NCBI RefSeq assembly: GCF_000964425.1
Contig: NZ_BANF01000041.1
Span: 1 to 44,224 of the forward strand
DNA from: Komagataeibacter intermedius TF2
GTDB lineage: Bacteria; Pseudomonadota; Alphaproteobacteria; Acetobacterales; Acetobacteraceae
Length of the DNA: 44,224 bases
Direction of reading: 5' to 3'
This document shows, piece by piece, positions 1 to 8,978 of this stretch (the first letter of the stretch is position 1; the number at the start of each line of letters is the position of its first letter). Under the pieces are notes generated by a model that saw nothing but the letters and a program-made list of their open reading frames with translations, had not been told where the DNA came from and did not search any database. The position numbers and the translations under genes are program-made.

Positions 1-74
1 GTCAGGATCTTGTCCTTCGTGACCAGCGTGCCGTCCACATCGGCAAGTACAAGACGTATTTCGGGTTCAGACAC
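1..74 (-). CDS. HAD-superfamily phosphatase, Cof-like (N-terminal fragment)
   Basis: Only the first 24 codons lie in the window; the gene runs off the left edge. The start is GTG at 74, with an AGGAGG ribosome site 8-9 bases upstream. The visible peptide carries DVDGTLVTKD, the DxDGT motif I of haloacid-dehalogenase phosphatases, in which the first Asp is the nucleophile. The Cof/SPP-type sugar-phosphatase branch is likely because the motif sits at the very N-terminus. It follows zwf by about 50 bases on the same strand, so it is probably the next gene of the pentose-phosphate cluster. The substrate cannot be inferred from this fragment. Confidence 0.75.
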   Translation of the reverse strand, partial: MSEPEIRLVLADVDGTLVTKDKIL

Positions 75-124
75 GCGGGGGTCCTCCTGTCGGTGTCATT
101 CAGTCAGTTTCCTGGGGGAACGCG

Positions 125-1657
125 TCAGGAACCGATTTTCAGCCAGTGCCGGTGGTCGCGGGCCAGAAGGTCATCGGCGGCCTTTGGCCCCTCGCTGCCG
201 GCGGCGTAAAAATCCAGCCCGGCGGGGGCATGCATCCACTCCAGAACGGGCTGGACCACGCGCCATCCGGCCTCGATATTATCCGCGCGCTGGAACAGCG
301 TCGCATCCCCGATCATGCAGTCGTACAGCAGCGTTTCGTAGCCGGTGCTCGGCCCTTCGTGGAACCATTCGGAATAATCGAATTTCATGCGCACGCCGCC
401 CAGATGCACCGTAGGACCGGGGATCTTGGCGGAAAACTGCAGTGTCACCCCTTCGGTTGGCTGGATATGCAAAAGCATGATGTTGGGTGTCAGCTTGTCC
501 ACCGGCGTATCGCGGAACAGGGCATAGGGCGCTGACTTGAAATGCACCGCGATTTCCGTCTTGCGCGCGGCCAGTCGTTTGCCCGTGCGCACATAGAACG
601 GCACCCCGGCCCAGCGCCAGTTGTCGATCATGAGCTTCATCGCGACATAGGTTTCGGTATGCGAATGGGGATCCACGCCGGGTTCGTCACGATACCCGAC
701 CACGGGCTGTTCCTTTATGCTGCCCGCCGCGTACTGGCCGCGCACCACGTCATGGTGCTGCACGGCATGGATGGCCTTGAGCACCTTGGTCTTTTCATCA
801 CGCACGGCATCGGCGTCAAACGAAATGGGCGCTTCCATCGCCGTCATGGCCAGAAGCTGCATGACATGGTTGGGCACCATGTCGCGCACGGCGCCCGTGC
901 TTTCATAAAACCGCGCACGCTGTTCCACGCCCACCGTTTCGGCTGCGGTGATCTGGACATGGTCGATATTGTCGCGGTTCCACAAAGGTTCAAAAAAACC
1001 GTTGGAGAAACGCAGGGCGAGGATGTTCTGCACCGTTTCCTTGCCCAGATAGTGGTCGATCCGGTAGATCTGGCTTTCATCAAGCGTGCGCAGCAGCCGT
1101 TCGTTCAGCGCAATGGCGGAGGCGAGGTCGCTGCCAAAGGGTTTTTCGATGATCACACGGCGAAAGACCTTCCCGCTTTCCTTCGCAAGGCCGGACACGC
1201 CAAGCTGGTCCACGATCGTGCCAAAGAAACGGGCGGCGACCGCAAGGTAGAAGATACAGTTCTGGTTGCCGATCTTTCTGGCAAGGGCATCATATGTCGC
1301 CGCCTCCTCGAACGAGCCGCGCACGTAATCAATGCTGGAGGACAGGCGCGTCCACACATCATCATGCAGACTGACGGCTTCAGTCCCGCGGCTGGTTACG
1401 AAGTTTTCCAGTGAATCATGGAAGCTCTGGCGCAGGTCGGCCGCCGAGACATCGGCCCGGTCAACCACAATGATGGAGAAATGGCTGTCCAGCAGCCTCG
1501 CATTGGCAAGATTGTAGAGTGCCGGCACAAGAAGGCGGTGCGTCAGATCGCCGCCCCCACCGAATATGACAAATACCCCCGGCGGCCCGCGACGCGGCAC
1601 GTTTTCATGTCGCGTATCGTCAATCTGCGAGGACGCGGATGCGACAATGCTCTCCAT
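125..1657 (-). CDS. zwf: glucose-6-phosphate 1-dehydrogenase
   Basis: Oxidises glucose 6-phosphate to 6-phosphogluconolactone with NAD(P)+, the entry step of the oxidative pentose-phosphate pathway. The protein has 510 residues, a normal length. A Rossmann nucleotide site reads GGGGDLTHR at about residues 33-41, where many homologues have GASGDL. EKPFG lies near 170, and the substrate/catalytic motif RIDHYLGKE lies near 205, with the conserved His after it. The reading frame is open to 1819, but ATG at 1657 is chosen because AGGGAGA precedes it and the residues before it do not resemble the family. Stop to start with gnd is about 95 bases, with no terminator seen between them. Confidence 0.95.
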   Translation of the reverse strand: MESIVASASSQIDDTRHENVPRRGPPGVFVIFGGGGDLTHRLLVPALYNLANARLLDSHFSIIVVDRADVSAADLRQSFHDSLENFVTSRGTEAVSLHDDVWTRLSSSIDYVRGSFEEAATYDALARKIGNQNCIFYLAVAARFFGTIVDQLGVSGLAKESGKVFRRVIIEKPFGSDLASAIALNERLLRTLDESQIYRIDHYLGKETVQNILALRFSNGFFEPLWNRDNIDHVQITAAETVGVEQRARFYESTGAVRDMVPNHVMQLLAMTAMEAPISFDADAVRDEKTKVLKAIHAVQHHDVVRGQYAAGSIKEQPVVGYRDEPGVDPHSHTETYVAMKLMIDNWRWAGVPFYVRTGKRLAARKTEIAVHFKSAPYALFRDTPVDKLTPNIMLLHIQPTEGVTLQFSAKIPGPTVHLGGVRMKFDYSEWFHEGPSTGYETLLYDCMIGDATLFQRADNIEAGWRVVQPVLEWMHAPAGLDFYAAGSEGPKAADDLLARDHRHWLKIGS

Positions 1658-1751
1658 CTTGCTTCTCCCTGAACTTTTCCAGCGTGTAAAATCCGGCCCG
1701 CCCGCCCGTGGTCGTTGCGTGCCAACATGGTCCGTGGCGGCCGGGGCATTA

Positions 1752-2753
1752 TCAGTTGTTCGTGCCTTCGATATGGCCACCGAAGCCGAAACGCATGGCG
1801 GACAGCATCTTTTCGGCAAAGTTGTTGCCCGTGCGTGAACGGAAACGCGTGAACAGGGCTTCGGTCATGACCGGAACGGGCACTGCCTCTTCAATCGCGG
1901 CCTCGATGGTCCAGCGGCCCTCGCCGGAATCCGCCACGTCGCCCTTGTAGTTCGACAGGTCGGGATTGCCCGCAAGCGCGCTTGCCGACAGGTCCAGCAG
2001 CCACGACGAGACCACGCTGCCACGCCGCCAGACTTCGGCAATATCGGCCATGTTCAGCTCAAAACGCTGGTTTTCGGGCAGATCGGTCGAGTTCTTGGAC
2101 TTCATGACATGGAAGCCCTCGGCAAAGGCCTGCATGATGCCGTATTCGATGCCGTTATGGACCATTTTCACGAAATGGCCTGAACCCGACGGTCCACAAT
2201 GCAGGTAGCCCTGCTCGGCGCGCGGGTCGAAACCGGGTTTATCGCGGTTTGGCGTGCGCGGAATATCGCCAATTCCCGGCGCCAGGGCCGACAGGATCGG
2301 ATCGATATGGTCGGTCGCGTCCTTCGTGCCGCCGTACATCATACAGTACCCGCGTTCCAGTCCCCAGACACCGCCCGATGTGCCGACATCGACGTAGTGA
2401 ATGCCCTTTTTCGCCAGTTCCGCAGCGCGGCGGATATCGTCCTTGTAGAAGGAATTGCCGCCGTCGATCAGGATATCCCCCTTGCCCAGCAGGCCGCCGA
2501 GTTCCTTTACCGCATCTTCCGTCACGTGGCCTGCGGGCAGCATGAGCCAGATGATCCGACGCTGCGCCGTCAGTTTTGACACCATGTCCTTCAGCCCGGA
2601 TGACGCGATGGTCTTTCCAGCCTCGGCCCGTTCCGCGACCTTGGTCATAACGGCGGCCGTGCGGTCATACAGCACCACATCGTGCCCGTGACGTGTCAGG
2701 CGGATGGCAATGTTGCCCCCCATCTTGCCCAGACCCACTATACCAATCTGCAT
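1752..2753 (-). CDS. gnd: 6-phosphogluconate dehydrogenase, decarboxylating, short type
   Basis: Converts 6-phosphogluconate to ribulose 5-phosphate and CO2. The 333-residue product belongs to the short (about 300-335 residue, YqeC/GntZ-like) class rather than the 470-residue E. coli class. The N-terminus is [16 protein letters not shown], a GxGxxG Rossmann loop followed by the class motif [25 protein letters not shown] and [13 protein letters not shown] are the substrate-site motifs; the Lys of KMVHNG is the catalytic one in the family. ATG at 2753 is preceded by AGGA, and the 13 upstream in-frame residues do not fit the family. The short class often prefers NAD+; that is family knowledge, not seen here. 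Confidence 0.94.
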   Translation of the reverse strand: MQIGIVGLGKMGGNIAIRLTRHGHDVVLYDRTAAVMTKVAERAEAGKTIASSGLKDMVSKLTAQRRIIWLMLPAGHVTEDAVKELGGLLGKGDILIDGGNSFYKDDIRRAAELAKKGIHYVDVGTSGGVWGLERGYCMMYGGTKDATDHIDPILSALAPGIGDIPRTPNRDKPGFDPRAEQGYLHCGPSGSGHFVKMVHNGIEYGIMQAFAEGFHVMKSKNSTDLPENQRFELNMADIAEVWRRGSVVSSWLLDLSASALAGNPDLSNYKGDVADSGEGRWTIEAAIEEAVPVPVMTEALFTRFRSRTGNNFAEKMLSAMRFGFGGHIEGTNN

Positions 2754-2772
2754 GATTCCTGCTTCTCCCGTG

Positions 2773-2790
2773 GCGGGGGCATGCCCCCGC
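2773..2790. repeat. 18-bp perfect palindrome before gnd
   Basis: GCGGGGGCATGCCCCCGC is a perfect inverted repeat 20 bases upstream of the gnd start and just beyond its ribosome site. It lies between the tal-pgi terminator and gnd. It could form a leader hairpin, or mark a processing or regulator site. No T-run follows it. Confidence 0.6.
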
Positions 2791-2814
2791 ATTTCAACCC
2801 GCGTTCGGGCTGGT

Positions 2815-2851
2815 AAAAAATGGCCCCGCCATTGTGATGACCATGGCGGGG
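2815..2851 (-). terminator. rho-independent terminator after tal-pgi
   Basis: On the minus strand a perfect 9-bp GC-rich stem (CCCCGCCAT pairing with ATGGCGGGG, positions 2824-2832 and 2843-2851, 10-base loop) is followed by GGCCATTTTTT-type sequence (six T at 2815-2820). It begins about 17 bases after the tal-pgi stop. It should limit read-through into gnd and zwf. Confidence 0.85.
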
Positions 2852-2867
2852 TTGATGTGGTGTGCGA

Positions 2868-5735
2868 TCAGACGGCGCGGCTGATGGCCTGCGCCAGTTT
2901 TTCAAGGCCGGATTTCAGGTCGCCATGGATATGCACACGCAGCACGCGGCGACCGCGTTCGCCCAGTACTTCCAGATCACCGCGGGCCTGTGCTTCCTTG
3001 ACGATGCTGAAGGTATATTTTTCCCCCGGCACCGGCAGGTTCACGGCGTCATCGCAGGTAATCTGCACGAACACGCCGGTGTTGGGGCCGCCTTTGTACG
3101 CCTGGCCTGTGGAGTGCTGGAAACGCGGCCCGAATTCCGCCGCCGTGGCCAGTTTCAGCCCGTCTCGCACGGACAGCCTTACTGTCTGGAGCCATTCACG
3201 CGTGGCCGTATCACGGTCGATATAGGCCAGCAGGGCGACGTAATCGCCAGCCTTCCCACGGGCGAAATGGGCCTTCAGGATACCTTCCGCCGTACCGCCC
3301 GACTTCAGTGCCGCAGCATTTTTCGGGTCGGCATAAAATGCAAACGTGCCGTCTTTTGCAAAGGGTTCATACGGCGGCAGCCTGCCGGTTTCGTTATAGG
3401 CGGTCGTGATCTTTTTTGTCTCGATCTTTGATGCCTCGACATCAGGCTGGTTGAAGGCGTTGATGCCGATGATCGACCCGGCGACGGCGGTGGCGAATTC
3501 CCAGCGGAAGAATTCCTCGGCAATCTGGTACCGGTCATGCAGTTCGATCGTTACGACCGGCTCGCCCGCATCAATCAGCTTTTTGAAAGCGGCGTCCTGT
3601 TTCTCGCACGGCTTTTCGCTCAGACGCAGGTAGATGAAAACACGGTCCCTGCCATAGACGGATGCAGGTCCCGCCGTTTCCCCATCAATGGGGATCAAGC
3701 CCCGGCCGTCCTTACCCGTTGATTCCGCCAGAAGCTGTTCCAGCCATGCCCCCATGTCATATATCGCAGGCGATGCCAGCAGCGTCACCTTGTCCCGGCC
3801 AAACGACCGCGCGGCGACACCCAGTACGGCACCCAGCACCACGCCGGGGTTCTGCGCGGGCGGGACGGAGGCGGCACAGGATTTCTCGCCGCGCAGGGCA
3901 GCATCCAGCAGCCGCTTCAGTGGCAGGCCGGCAACGGCCGCGGGCACCATGCCGAAATCGGACAGCACGGAATACCGGCCACCAATCTGCTTATTGCCGT
4001 AGAAGATTTTCCAGAACCCGTCCTTCTTCGCAACATCTTCCATGTGCGAACCGGGATCGGTCACGGTGATGAAGTGCGAACCTGCCCTGTCACCCAGCAC
4101 CTTTTTTGCCTGATCGAAGAAATAGGCCTTGAGGATGTTCGGCTCCAGCGTACCGCCGGACTTGGACGAGACGATGAACAGGGTCTTGCTGATATCGATC
4201 CTGTCCTGAAAATCCCGGATCTGCTGCGGGTCGGTGCTGTCGAGCACATACAGGTGCGGGAAGCCGTCATGCCTGCCGAATGTCACCGACAGGACTTCGG
4301 GGCCGAGGCTGGAACCACCCATGCCCAGCAGCAGCGCATCACGGAAGCCGCGCGCCTTCACCTCAGCCTGGAATTCCTCGAACTTCGACAGGTCAAGCAG
4401 CTGGTCATCGACAATGCTCAGCCATTTCAGCCAGCCTGCCTCGTCATGGCCGGTCCACAGCGTGGCGTCCTTTGCCCACAGGCGGCGGACATCGCCAGCC
4501 TTGCGCCATGTCTCGAGTTCATCCGTAACGGCCTTATCAAGGTCGGCAGGCAGGTTGAGCGTGGTCGTGGTGACCTTGTGGCCCAGGAACGCCGCCTGCT
4601 TGGCCGCGATCGAGCCGAGCAGGGCATCAAACGCATCCTCGAAACCGCGTACCCCCTCGTCCACCAGGGTCCGGGTCACGCCATCCAGATCAAGGCCAAG
4701 GCGCCGGGCCTCGCTTATGATATTATTCGCGTCCGCCACGTCCTGCGTCAGTGTCGGTGCGACCCTGCCGTGATCGCGGAAATCATCGAAGGTGGCGGGG
4801 GGAATGGTATTGACCGTCTCGGGGCCGATCAGACCGTCGACATACAGCACGTCGCTAAACGTCTTGTCCTTCGTGCTGGTGCTGGCCCACAGCAGGCGCT
4901 GGGGCATCGCACCGGCCTGCGCCAGTTTCTGCCAGCGCGGGCTTTTCACCACGCCCTGCCAGTATTCATAGGCCTGCTTGGCATTGGCGATGGCCACCTT
5001 GCCGCGCAGCGCCTTCAGCGCGGCTGCGTCTTTGTCCCCCGCCGCGACACGATCATCGATTTCTTTATCGATCTTCACGTCAATGCGGCTGACGAAAAAG
5101 GATGCGACGCTTGCAATCCCCTTTACACTCTCCCCACGTGCAAGGCGGTCTTCCAGTCCGGCGATATAGGCTTCCACCACCTTCCTGTACGCATTCAGCG
5201 AGAACAGCAGCGTGACATTGACATTGATCCCCCCGGCGATGGCGGCCTGCACGGCGGGTGCGCCCTCATCCGTTCCGGGGATCTTGATCATGAGATTGGG
5301 CGCGCCCACCGCAAGCCACAGCCGCCGCGCTTCCGCAATGGTGGCGGCGGTATCACGCGCCAGATAGGGCGAGACCTCAAGGCTGACGTAGCCATCCACT
5401 TTCGCGGTCTGTTCATAGACCGGGTGCAGCACCTTCGCCGCCGCACGGATGTCATGGATCGCCAGTGTTTCATACAGCGTTCCGGCATCAACGATCTGGT
5501 GTTCAAGTATCTGGCGGATCTGTGGATCGTAATCGGTACCGTGGCCCATGGCTTTCTGGAAGATGGACGGGTTGGAGGTGACACCCTTCAGCCCATCCTC
5601 ATCGACCAGCTTTTTCAGCTGGCCACTTTCGGTATAGGACCGCTGGATGAAATCCAGCCATGGGGACTGACCGAAGCGGGCCAGTTGCTTTAACGGGTTG
5701 GCGGCTTCACTGGTACCGGCGTCATACGCAGTCAT
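2868..5735 (-). CDS. tal-pgi: bifunctional transaldolase / glucose-6-phosphate isomerase
   Basis: A 955-residue fusion. Residues 1 to about 365 are a TalB/TalC-like transaldolase: GVTSNPSIFQKA near 51-62 and the Schiff-base lysine in LMIKIPGTDEG (Lys151). Residues about 400-955 are phosphoglucose isomerase: GGSSLGPEV near 475, then SKSGGTLEPN, and a C-terminal lobe with TAYNETGRLPP. The first half exchanges three-carbon units between sugar phosphates; the second interconverts glucose 6-phosphate and fructose 6-phosphate. The ATG is preceded by AAGGA, 8 bases away. It follows tkt by 92 bases. Such fusions are known from acetic acid bacteria and a few other lineages. The reading frame is intact throughout. 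Confidence 0.95.
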   Translation of the reverse strand: MTAYDAGTSEAANPLKQLARFGQSPWLDFIQRSYTESGQLKKLVDEDGLKGVTSNPSIFQKAMGHGTDYDPQIRQILEHQIVDAGTLYETLAIHDIRAAAKVLHPVYEQTAKVDGYVSLEVSPYLARDTAATIAEARRLWLAVGAPNLMIKIPGTDEGAPAVQAAIAGGINVNVTLLFSLNAYRKVVEAYIAGLEDRLARGESVKGIASVASFFVSRIDVKIDKEIDDRVAAGDKDAAALKALRGKVAIANAKQAYEYWQGVVKSPRWQKLAQAGAMPQRLLWASTSTKDKTFSDVLYVDGLIGPETVNTIPPATFDDFRDHGRVAPTLTQDVADANNIISEARRLGLDLDGVTRTLVDEGVRGFEDAFDALLGSIAAKQAAFLGHKVTTTTLNLPADLDKAVTDELETWRKAGDVRRLWAKDATLWTGHDEAGWLKWLSIVDDQLLDLSKFEEFQAEVKARGFRDALLLGMGGSSLGPEVLSVTFGRHDGFPHLYVLDSTDPQQIRDFQDRIDISKTLFIVSSKSGGTLEPNILKAYFFDQAKKVLGDRAGSHFITVTDPGSHMEDVAKKDGFWKIFYGNKQIGGRYSVLSDFGMVPAAVAGLPLKRLLDAALRGEKSCAASVPPAQNPGVVLGAVLGVAARSFGRDKVTLLASPAIYDMGAWLEQLLAESTGKDGRGLIPIDGETAGPASVYGRDRVFIYLRLSEKPCEKQDAAFKKLIDAGEPVVTIELHDRYQIAEEFFRWEFATAVAGSIIGINAFNQPDVEASKIETKKITTAYNETGRLPPYEPFAKDGTFAFYADPKNAAALKSGGTAEGILKAHFARGKAGDYVALLAYIDRDTATREWLQTVRLSVRDGLKLATAAEFGPRFQHSTGQAYKGGPNTGVFVQITCDDAVNLPVPGEKYTFSIVKEAQARGDLEVLGERGRRVLRVHIHGDLKSGLEKLAQAISRAV

Positions 5736-5827
5736 GGTGTGTTTCCTTCATTATATTGCGGGCAGGACCGCCGCCCGGCAGGGGCACGTGGCGGCTGTCG
5801 CGTCGCAGTTATGGTGATGTGGCGCGA

Positions 5828-7945
5828 TCAGCGCGCGGCAAGCTGCCTGCGGGCGGCGGCCAGGACGGCGTCCACCGTGAAGCCGAATTTGACCTCCAGT
5901 TCGCCCGCCGGGGCGGATGCGCCAAATGTGTGCATCACGATCGTCTCCCCCCGCAGGCCGACATACCGTTCCCACCCAAGGCGTGCTGCCTGTTCCACCG
6001 CCACGCGCGCGGTAACGTCGGGCGGCAGCACACTGTCGCGGTAGGACTGTGGCTGTGCCTCGAACAGGTCCCATGACGGCATGGAGACGATGCGGGCCCT
6101 GACCCCTTCGGCCTTGAGCTGCTCGAACGCTTTCACGATCAGCCCGACCTCGCTGCCGGTCGCCATAAGGATGATATCGGGTGTGCCGGTACCGCTGTCG
6201 GCCAGCACGTAAGCGCCCTTTGCCAGACCGGTGGCCGAGGCATAGGTCTTGCGGCAGATGGTGGGCAGGTTCTGGCGTGTCAGCACCAGAACCGTAGGGC
6301 GGTCAGCCAGCGGGACAAGGGTGCGCCAGGCCTGTGCGACCTCATTGGCGTCTGCCGGACGGATCAGCGTCACCCCCGGTGTCGCGCGAAGCTGGGCGAG
6401 CTGTTCGATGGGCTGGTGGGTCGGGCCGTCCTCCCCCACCCCGATGGAATCATGGGTGAATATATATAGCACCGGCAGCTTCATGAGTGCTGCAAGGCGG
6501 ATGGGGGGCTTCATGTAATCGGAAAAAATGAAGAAGCCGGAGCAGTAAGGCCGTATATAAGACAGCGCCAGCCCGTTGCAGATCGATCCCATCGCATGCT
6601 CGCGCACGCCGAAATGCAGGTTGCGCCCGCCATAGGTGCCGCCCCATTGCGGGGGCTGGAAATCACCCGCGCCGTCAAATGTCAGGTGTGTCTTGGTGGA
6701 CGGAGACAGGTCGGCCGATCCGCCGATCATCCACGGATAGCTGGCCGCGACCTGATTGAGCACGGTCGCGGAACTGCCGCGGGAGGCCAGTCCTTTCGCA
6801 TCGGCAGGGAAATCGCTGATCTGGCGATCCCAGCCTGCGGGCAGCTTTCCCGCAAGGATCAGATCAAGTTCCGCCGCGAGATCAGGATGCGCCGTGCGAT
6901 AGCGGGCCAGCATGTCATACCACGCCGAACTGGCGGCGGCCCCACGCGTGGCGATGCCCTGCTGCATATGTTCGGGCACGCCATCGGGCACGTAGAAGCT
7001 TCTGTCTTCCGGCCAGCCGTAGAATTTCTTGGTCTCACGGATTTCCTCAACACCCAGCGGGGACCCATGCGCCGCCGCCGTGCCCGCCTTGTGCGGCGAT
7101 CCCCAGCCGATGATGGAATGGACAATGATCAGCGTGGGCCGTGATGTTTCGGCCTTCGCTTCGGCCAGCAGGCGGCGGAAATCGCCCGTGTCGTTGGCAT
7201 CCTTCAGTTCCAGCACATGCCAGCCATAAGCCTCGAAGCGCCTGTGCACGCTTTCGGTAAAGGCGATGCGGGTATTCCCCTCGATGGAAATATGATTGCT
7301 GTCATAGATCCATGTCAGGTTGCCCAGCTTCAGATGCCCCGCGATCGAGGCCGCTTCACTCGACACGCCTTCCATGTTGTCGCCATCACCGCAGAACGTA
7401 TAGGTATGATAGGTAAACAGGTCGAAGCCGGGTTTATTGAAATGCGCGGCCAGCCATTTCTGGGCAATGGCCATACCAACGGAATTGCCGCAGCCCTGAC
7501 CCAGCGGGCCGGTCGTGGTCTCGACGCCTGCGGTGTGCCCGTATTCCGGGTGGCCGGGTGTGCGGGAATTCAGCTGGCGGAACTGCTCGATATCCGCAAG
7601 CGTGAGTGCCGGCCTGTCCGCCAGCACGCGTCCGTCCTTCACATCACGGATGCCGGACAGGTAGATCAGCGCATATAGCAGCATGGAGGCATGGCCGATC
7701 GACAGTACGAAACGGTCACGGTCGGGCCATAGCGGATTGGCGGGATCGTAATTCAGGACTTCGCGCCACAGGGCATAGGCCGGCGGGGCAAGCGCCATGG
7801 GTGTGCCCGGGTGGCCGGAATTGGCTTTCTGCACCGCATCCATAGCCAATGTGCGGATTGTATTGATGCAGAGGGTATCCATATCCGCCCGTGCATTTCC
7901 GGCACCGTCGGGTGCCCATACGGGACAGGGAAATAATGAACGCAT
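5828..7945 (-). CDS. tkt: transketolase
   Basis: A thiamine-diphosphate enzyme that moves two-carbon ketol units between pentose, erythrose and hexose phosphates. The 705-residue product has the expected order of domains: NSGHPGTPMALAP near the N-terminus, GPLGQGCGNSVGMA, the ThDP/Mg motif beginning GDGDNMEG, and the pyrimidine-domain block THDSIGVGEDGPTHQP (transketolase signature). ATG at 7945 is chosen because GGAGGA stands 9 bases upstream. A second Met at 7882 (MDTLCINTIRTLAMDAV) matches the usual N-terminus better but has a weaker ribosome site, so a 21-residue shorter protein is possible. It is the first gene of the minus-strand pentose-phosphate cluster. Confidence 0.95.
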   Translation of the reverse strand: MRSLFPCPVWAPDGAGNARADMDTLCINTIRTLAMDAVQKANSGHPGTPMALAPPAYALWREVLNYDPANPLWPDRDRFVLSIGHASMLLYALIYLSGIRDVKDGRVLADRPALTLADIEQFRQLNSRTPGHPEYGHTAGVETTTGPLGQGCGNSVGMAIAQKWLAAHFNKPGFDLFTYHTYTFCGDGDNMEGVSSEAASIAGHLKLGNLTWIYDSNHISIEGNTRIAFTESVHRRFEAYGWHVLELKDANDTGDFRRLLAEAKAETSRPTLIIVHSIIGWGSPHKAGTAAAHGSPLGVEEIRETKKFYGWPEDRSFYVPDGVPEHMQQGIATRGAAASSAWYDMLARYRTAHPDLAAELDLILAGKLPAGWDRQISDFPADAKGLASRGSSATVLNQVAASYPWMIGGSADLSPSTKTHLTFDGAGDFQPPQWGGTYGGRNLHFGVREHAMGSICNGLALSYIRPYCSGFFIFSDYMKPPIRLAALMKLPVLYIFTHDSIGVGEDGPTHQPIEQLAQLRATPGVTLIRPADANEVAQAWRTLVPLADRPTVLVLTRQNLPTICRKTYASATGLAKGAYVLADSGTGTPDIILMATGSEVGLIVKAFEQLKAEGVRARIVSMPSWDLFEAQPQSYRDSVLPPDVTARVAVEQAARLGWERYVGLRGETIVMHTFGASAPAGELEVKFGFTVDAVLAAARRQLAAR

Positions 7946-8978
7946 GAAAACCGTCCTCCGTTGTCACGGCCAGCCCTGTTCGCTACGGGCGTTACATGGA
8001 ACTGCATGAAAGGACGGCATCCATCCGGTCATGCCTGCATGCCACGTACGTCACATACCTGTGCCGAGATCCATTACCCTGCTGCCATCCATGACAGTAC
8101 AGGGACCGATGCGCCGACATCTATCCAGTATAACCCGCAGGCCGGATGTAATTCATTCAGTCCTGCGGTTTATTGATATGGAACAGTGCGTCATGTCTGG
8201 CGCGGCAGTTCCTGCATTGAAGTCCCAATTCCGACCCAATGCCACCCTCGTTCATTCACGAGTTCTCGATACGCATTTATTCTTTCCGCGCATGGACATA
8301 CATTTTTCATATGCCGTCATGGGAATGTAACAAGATATGTCGCGCCTCAAAAACACACGGTTTCCTGCCATTTTACAACAGGCAACAGGGGCCACGAATG
8401 CACGGCCACACAGCCAGGCCGGATGCCCTGAAACAGACATGGATACATCTTCCGTACACAAAAATATGTGCAAAATCATACATTCATAAAATAACACAAG
8501 GCACGAATCGAATATATTTTTATGATTTCCGAATATATTATATGTAAACATGAAATACGTCTGGAGAATCGATTCCGGTCCGTGACCGATTCTTATTTCA
8601 ATACCGATTTTGTTACTTATTCCTGCAATGCGCAATGCACATGACACGCCACGTCTACCATTACGGTCCAGTTTTTTCGCCCGGCATACCGACCATGATG
8701 AATGTCGGGATGGCGACTGGCGGCGCCCTGCCGCCATTATCAGGATTTTCTTCTATTTATATAAAAATATTAGATATCCGGGTCACAGAAAAATGTTGGC
8801 GACCGGCTTCATATCTATTGTTCAGCATGGGGCAATATATGCATTGATGCAGGCATACCAGCGTCTGTAATGGCCTGCGGCTTCATCATGACCGGGCCGG
8901 ATCATCCCGAAGCGACAACGGCAATCATGTAGCCAGACAGGCGTATTTCAATAAATAATAACGAGAAGGTACCCCGTA
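7946..8978. other. 1-kb intergenic region between divergent tkt and sugar transporter
   Basis: No gene could be supported. The part from about 8240 to 8960 is distinctly AT-rich compared with both flanks. It has two copies of CGAATATATT about 25 bases apart (near 8508 and 8530). It must hold the promoters of tkt and of the symporter, but I could not fix a -35/-10 pair. The open frame on the minus strand at 8252-8737 has no recognisable domain and an unusual composition, and is not called. Confidence 0.5.

Noticed and set aside
4044-5693. 549-codon open frame on the plus strand, opposite tal-pgi
   Set aside because: It is the antisense shadow of the well-supported tal-pgi gene. High G+C leaves long open frames, and its translation has no domain pattern and many Arg, His and Gln residues.
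8252-8737. 161-codon open frame on the minus strand in the AT-rich spacer
   Set aside because: No recognisable domain, no convincing ribosome site, and a composition unlike a folded protein.
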